16,660 nt of DNA from an uncultured Bacteroidales bacterium (GTDB lineage Bacteria > Bacteroidota > Bacteroidia > Bacteroidales > UBA932). This document shows, piece after piece, positions 15,739-16,660 of this stretch. Under the pieces are notes generated by a model that ran no database searches, was not told where the DNA came from, and saw nothing but the letters and a program-made list of their open reading frames with translations. A program made the position numbers and the translations under genes. The stretch is from positions 1-16,660 of the forward strand of contig CAMJJZ010000020.1 of NCBI GenBank assembly GCA_946406275.1, read 5' to 3'. Positions within the stretch are counted from its first letter, which is position 1. Every line of letters begins with the position of its first letter.

Positions 15739-16617
15739 ATGAACGAGAAACTCCTTGACGTAAATATTTCGCGCATTCTCTCCCTTACCGGGGTTGTGAA
15801 TGAATATGTCCTTGGTACTGACATCGTCCTTGGTGAAGCCCACGGAGACAGGGTAAAGGATGAACAGAGCATATTGGATGTCCTACATTACCCGATACGG
15901 CTGGACTGCTATGTTTTCTTTTTCCTCAGGAAAGGGTATATACGCCTTGAATACAACCTTGAAGCCCTTGAAGTGGGGGAAGGGACCCTCCTCGTTACGT
16001 TCCCGGGCAGTATAATAAGGATATCGGATTATGAAGAATCCAAGGTGGCAGACTCTGAGCTCTATTTCCTCATGGTCTCCAAAGAAATACTTGGAAAACT
16101 CCAGCCTTCAATACTCCGAAACCCCTGCCTAGTATTCTCTGAGGAGGATTACGCCCTGGCCGAGGACTATTTCCACATAGCAAGGAGGGTGATGAGTTCT
16201 TCTCGTGAACGCAAGGAAGACATCATTGTGCCGCTCCTCTCCTCCTTTGCAAACCTGGTCTCCGGGGATGCCATGCTCCGTAACAGCGAGCGTGGCCCGG
16301 CAAGCAGGCAGGAACTCCTCTACGAATCCTTCATAACCCTTGTTACGGAGCACCACATGAAAGAGAGGGGTGTGGCGTTCTATGCCGATAAACTGAATAT
16401 CACCCCCAAGTATCTCTCGAGGGTGATAAAAAAAGTGTCCGGCCGCTCTGCGCCGGACTGGATAGATTCCTTTGTGATTCTGGAAGCGGAGAACCTCCTC
16501 AGGTACTCAGGCATGAGCGTGAAGGAAATAGCCTATGCCCTTAACTTCAACAGCCAGAGCCTTTTCTACAAATTCTTCCTGTCACATACCGGGATGGCTC
16601 CCACTGCTTACAGGTAG
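15739..16617 (+). CDS. AraC-family transcriptional regulator
   Basis: A 292-residue regulator with an N-terminal sensing domain and a C-terminal double helix-turn-helix. Residues about 50-95 (LDCYVFFFLRKGYIRLEYN ... LLVTFPGSIIRI) look like the cupin-type strands seen in many AraC proteins. The DNA-binding part runs from about 195 to 292: helix-turn-helix one in VAFYADKLNITPKYLSRVIKK, and the second in MSVKEIAYALNFNSQSLFYKFF, ending with the conserved HTGMAPTAYR. The start is the only possible one: an in-frame stop lies 15 bp upstream and the next methionine is at residue 112. It is divergent from the tolC-hlyD-permease operon and is the natural candidate to control it, probably in response to the exported compound. 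The ligand is unknown. Confidence 0.93.
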   Translation: MNEKLLDVNISRILSLTGVVNEYVLGTDIVLGEAHGDRVKDEQSILDVLHYPIRLDCYVFFFLRKGYIRLEYNLEALEVGEGTLLVTFPGSIIRISDYEESKVADSELYFLMVSKEILGKLQPSILRNPCLVFSEEDYALAEDYFHIARRVMSSSRERKEDIIVPLLSSFANLVSGDAMLRNSERGPASRQELLYESFITLVTEHHMKERGVAFYADKLNITPKYLSRVIKKVSGRSAPDWIDSFVILEAENLLRYSGMSVKEIAYALNFNSQSLFYKFFLSHTGMAPTAYR

Positions 16618-16624
16618 CTACCTG
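16611..16624. repeat. 14-bp perfect palindrome at the end of the AraC gene
   Basis: CAGGTAGCTACCTG is a perfect palindrome spanning the AraC stop codon (TAG, 16615-16617). A second short inverted repeat, GAGGA-T-TCCTC, follows at 16633-16643. Neither is followed by a T-run within the window, so neither can be called a terminator. They may be chance or the start of a structured 3' end that continues beyond the window. Confidence 0.3.
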
Positions 16625-16660
16625 ATAAATCCGAGGATTCCTCACATTACATATCTAAAC

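Noticed and set aside
15649..15843. A 64-codon minus-strand open frame across the araC start
   Set aside because: It overlaps the araC promoter and N-terminus, has no family likeness, and its end would occupy the repeat region that looks regulatory.

Overview
The window reads as a gene-dense chromosomal segment from a GC-rich member of the Bacteroidota, probably order Bacteroidales. The grounds are: a DUF5686 outer-membrane protein with a carboxypeptidase-D-regulatory-like N-terminus; a glsA/glsB-type glycine-lipid gene pair; a DUF5715 protein; Bacteroides-type promoters (TTTG-N19-TAnnTTTG); and no Shine-Dalgarno sequences. Genus cannot be fixed from the sequence. All gaps between genes are short (the longest is 113 bp), so no stretch over 300 bp lacks a gene. 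No CRISPR array, transposase or integrase is visible.

Layout. (1) 3-2699, plus strand: the 3' part of gcvPB (glycine decarboxylase subunit 2), an unrecognised protein ending in a SEC-C zinc motif, and trmO (tRNA m6t6A37 methyltransferase), tightly packed. (2) 2696-7533, minus strand, transcribed right to left from a good promoter at 7563-7593: a CDP-alcohol phosphatidyltransferase, a PlsC-like acyltransferase, a short-chain dehydrogenase and the DUF5686 outer-membrane protein, all overlapping or 1 bp apart. (3) 7614-8312, plus strand, divergent: a DUF5715 protein with an M15/VanY-like zinc motif. (4) 8316-10111, minus strand: glsA then glsB, overlapping by ATGA, predicted to make N-acyl/O-acyl glycine lipids. 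(5) 10189-10653, plus strand: a GtrA-family membrane protein. (6) 10652-10722, minus strand: an initiator-tRNA-like sequence filling the gap between two convergent genes. (7) 10717-15625, minus strand: a four-gene export operon encoding an outer-membrane factor, an HlyD-type adaptor and two ABC-2 permeases, with no ATPase gene. (8) 15739-16617, plus strand, divergent: an AraC-family regulator, separated from the export operon by a 113-bp region with paired direct repeats.

How they fit together. Regions 2-4 look like an envelope/lipid neighbourhood: one head-group transferase, two acyltransferases of the NHxxGxxD type, one N-acyltransferase, one reductase and one outer-membrane protein. Regions 7-8 form a regulator-plus-exporter module in which the AraC protein probably controls the divergent tolC-hlyD-permease-permease operon.

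The observations most worth checking are the tRNA-fMet-like element, the three plus-strand promoters whose -7 box sits only 4-5 bp before the start codon (suggesting leaderless mRNAs), the missing ATPase in the exporter, and the repeat pair next to the AraC gene.
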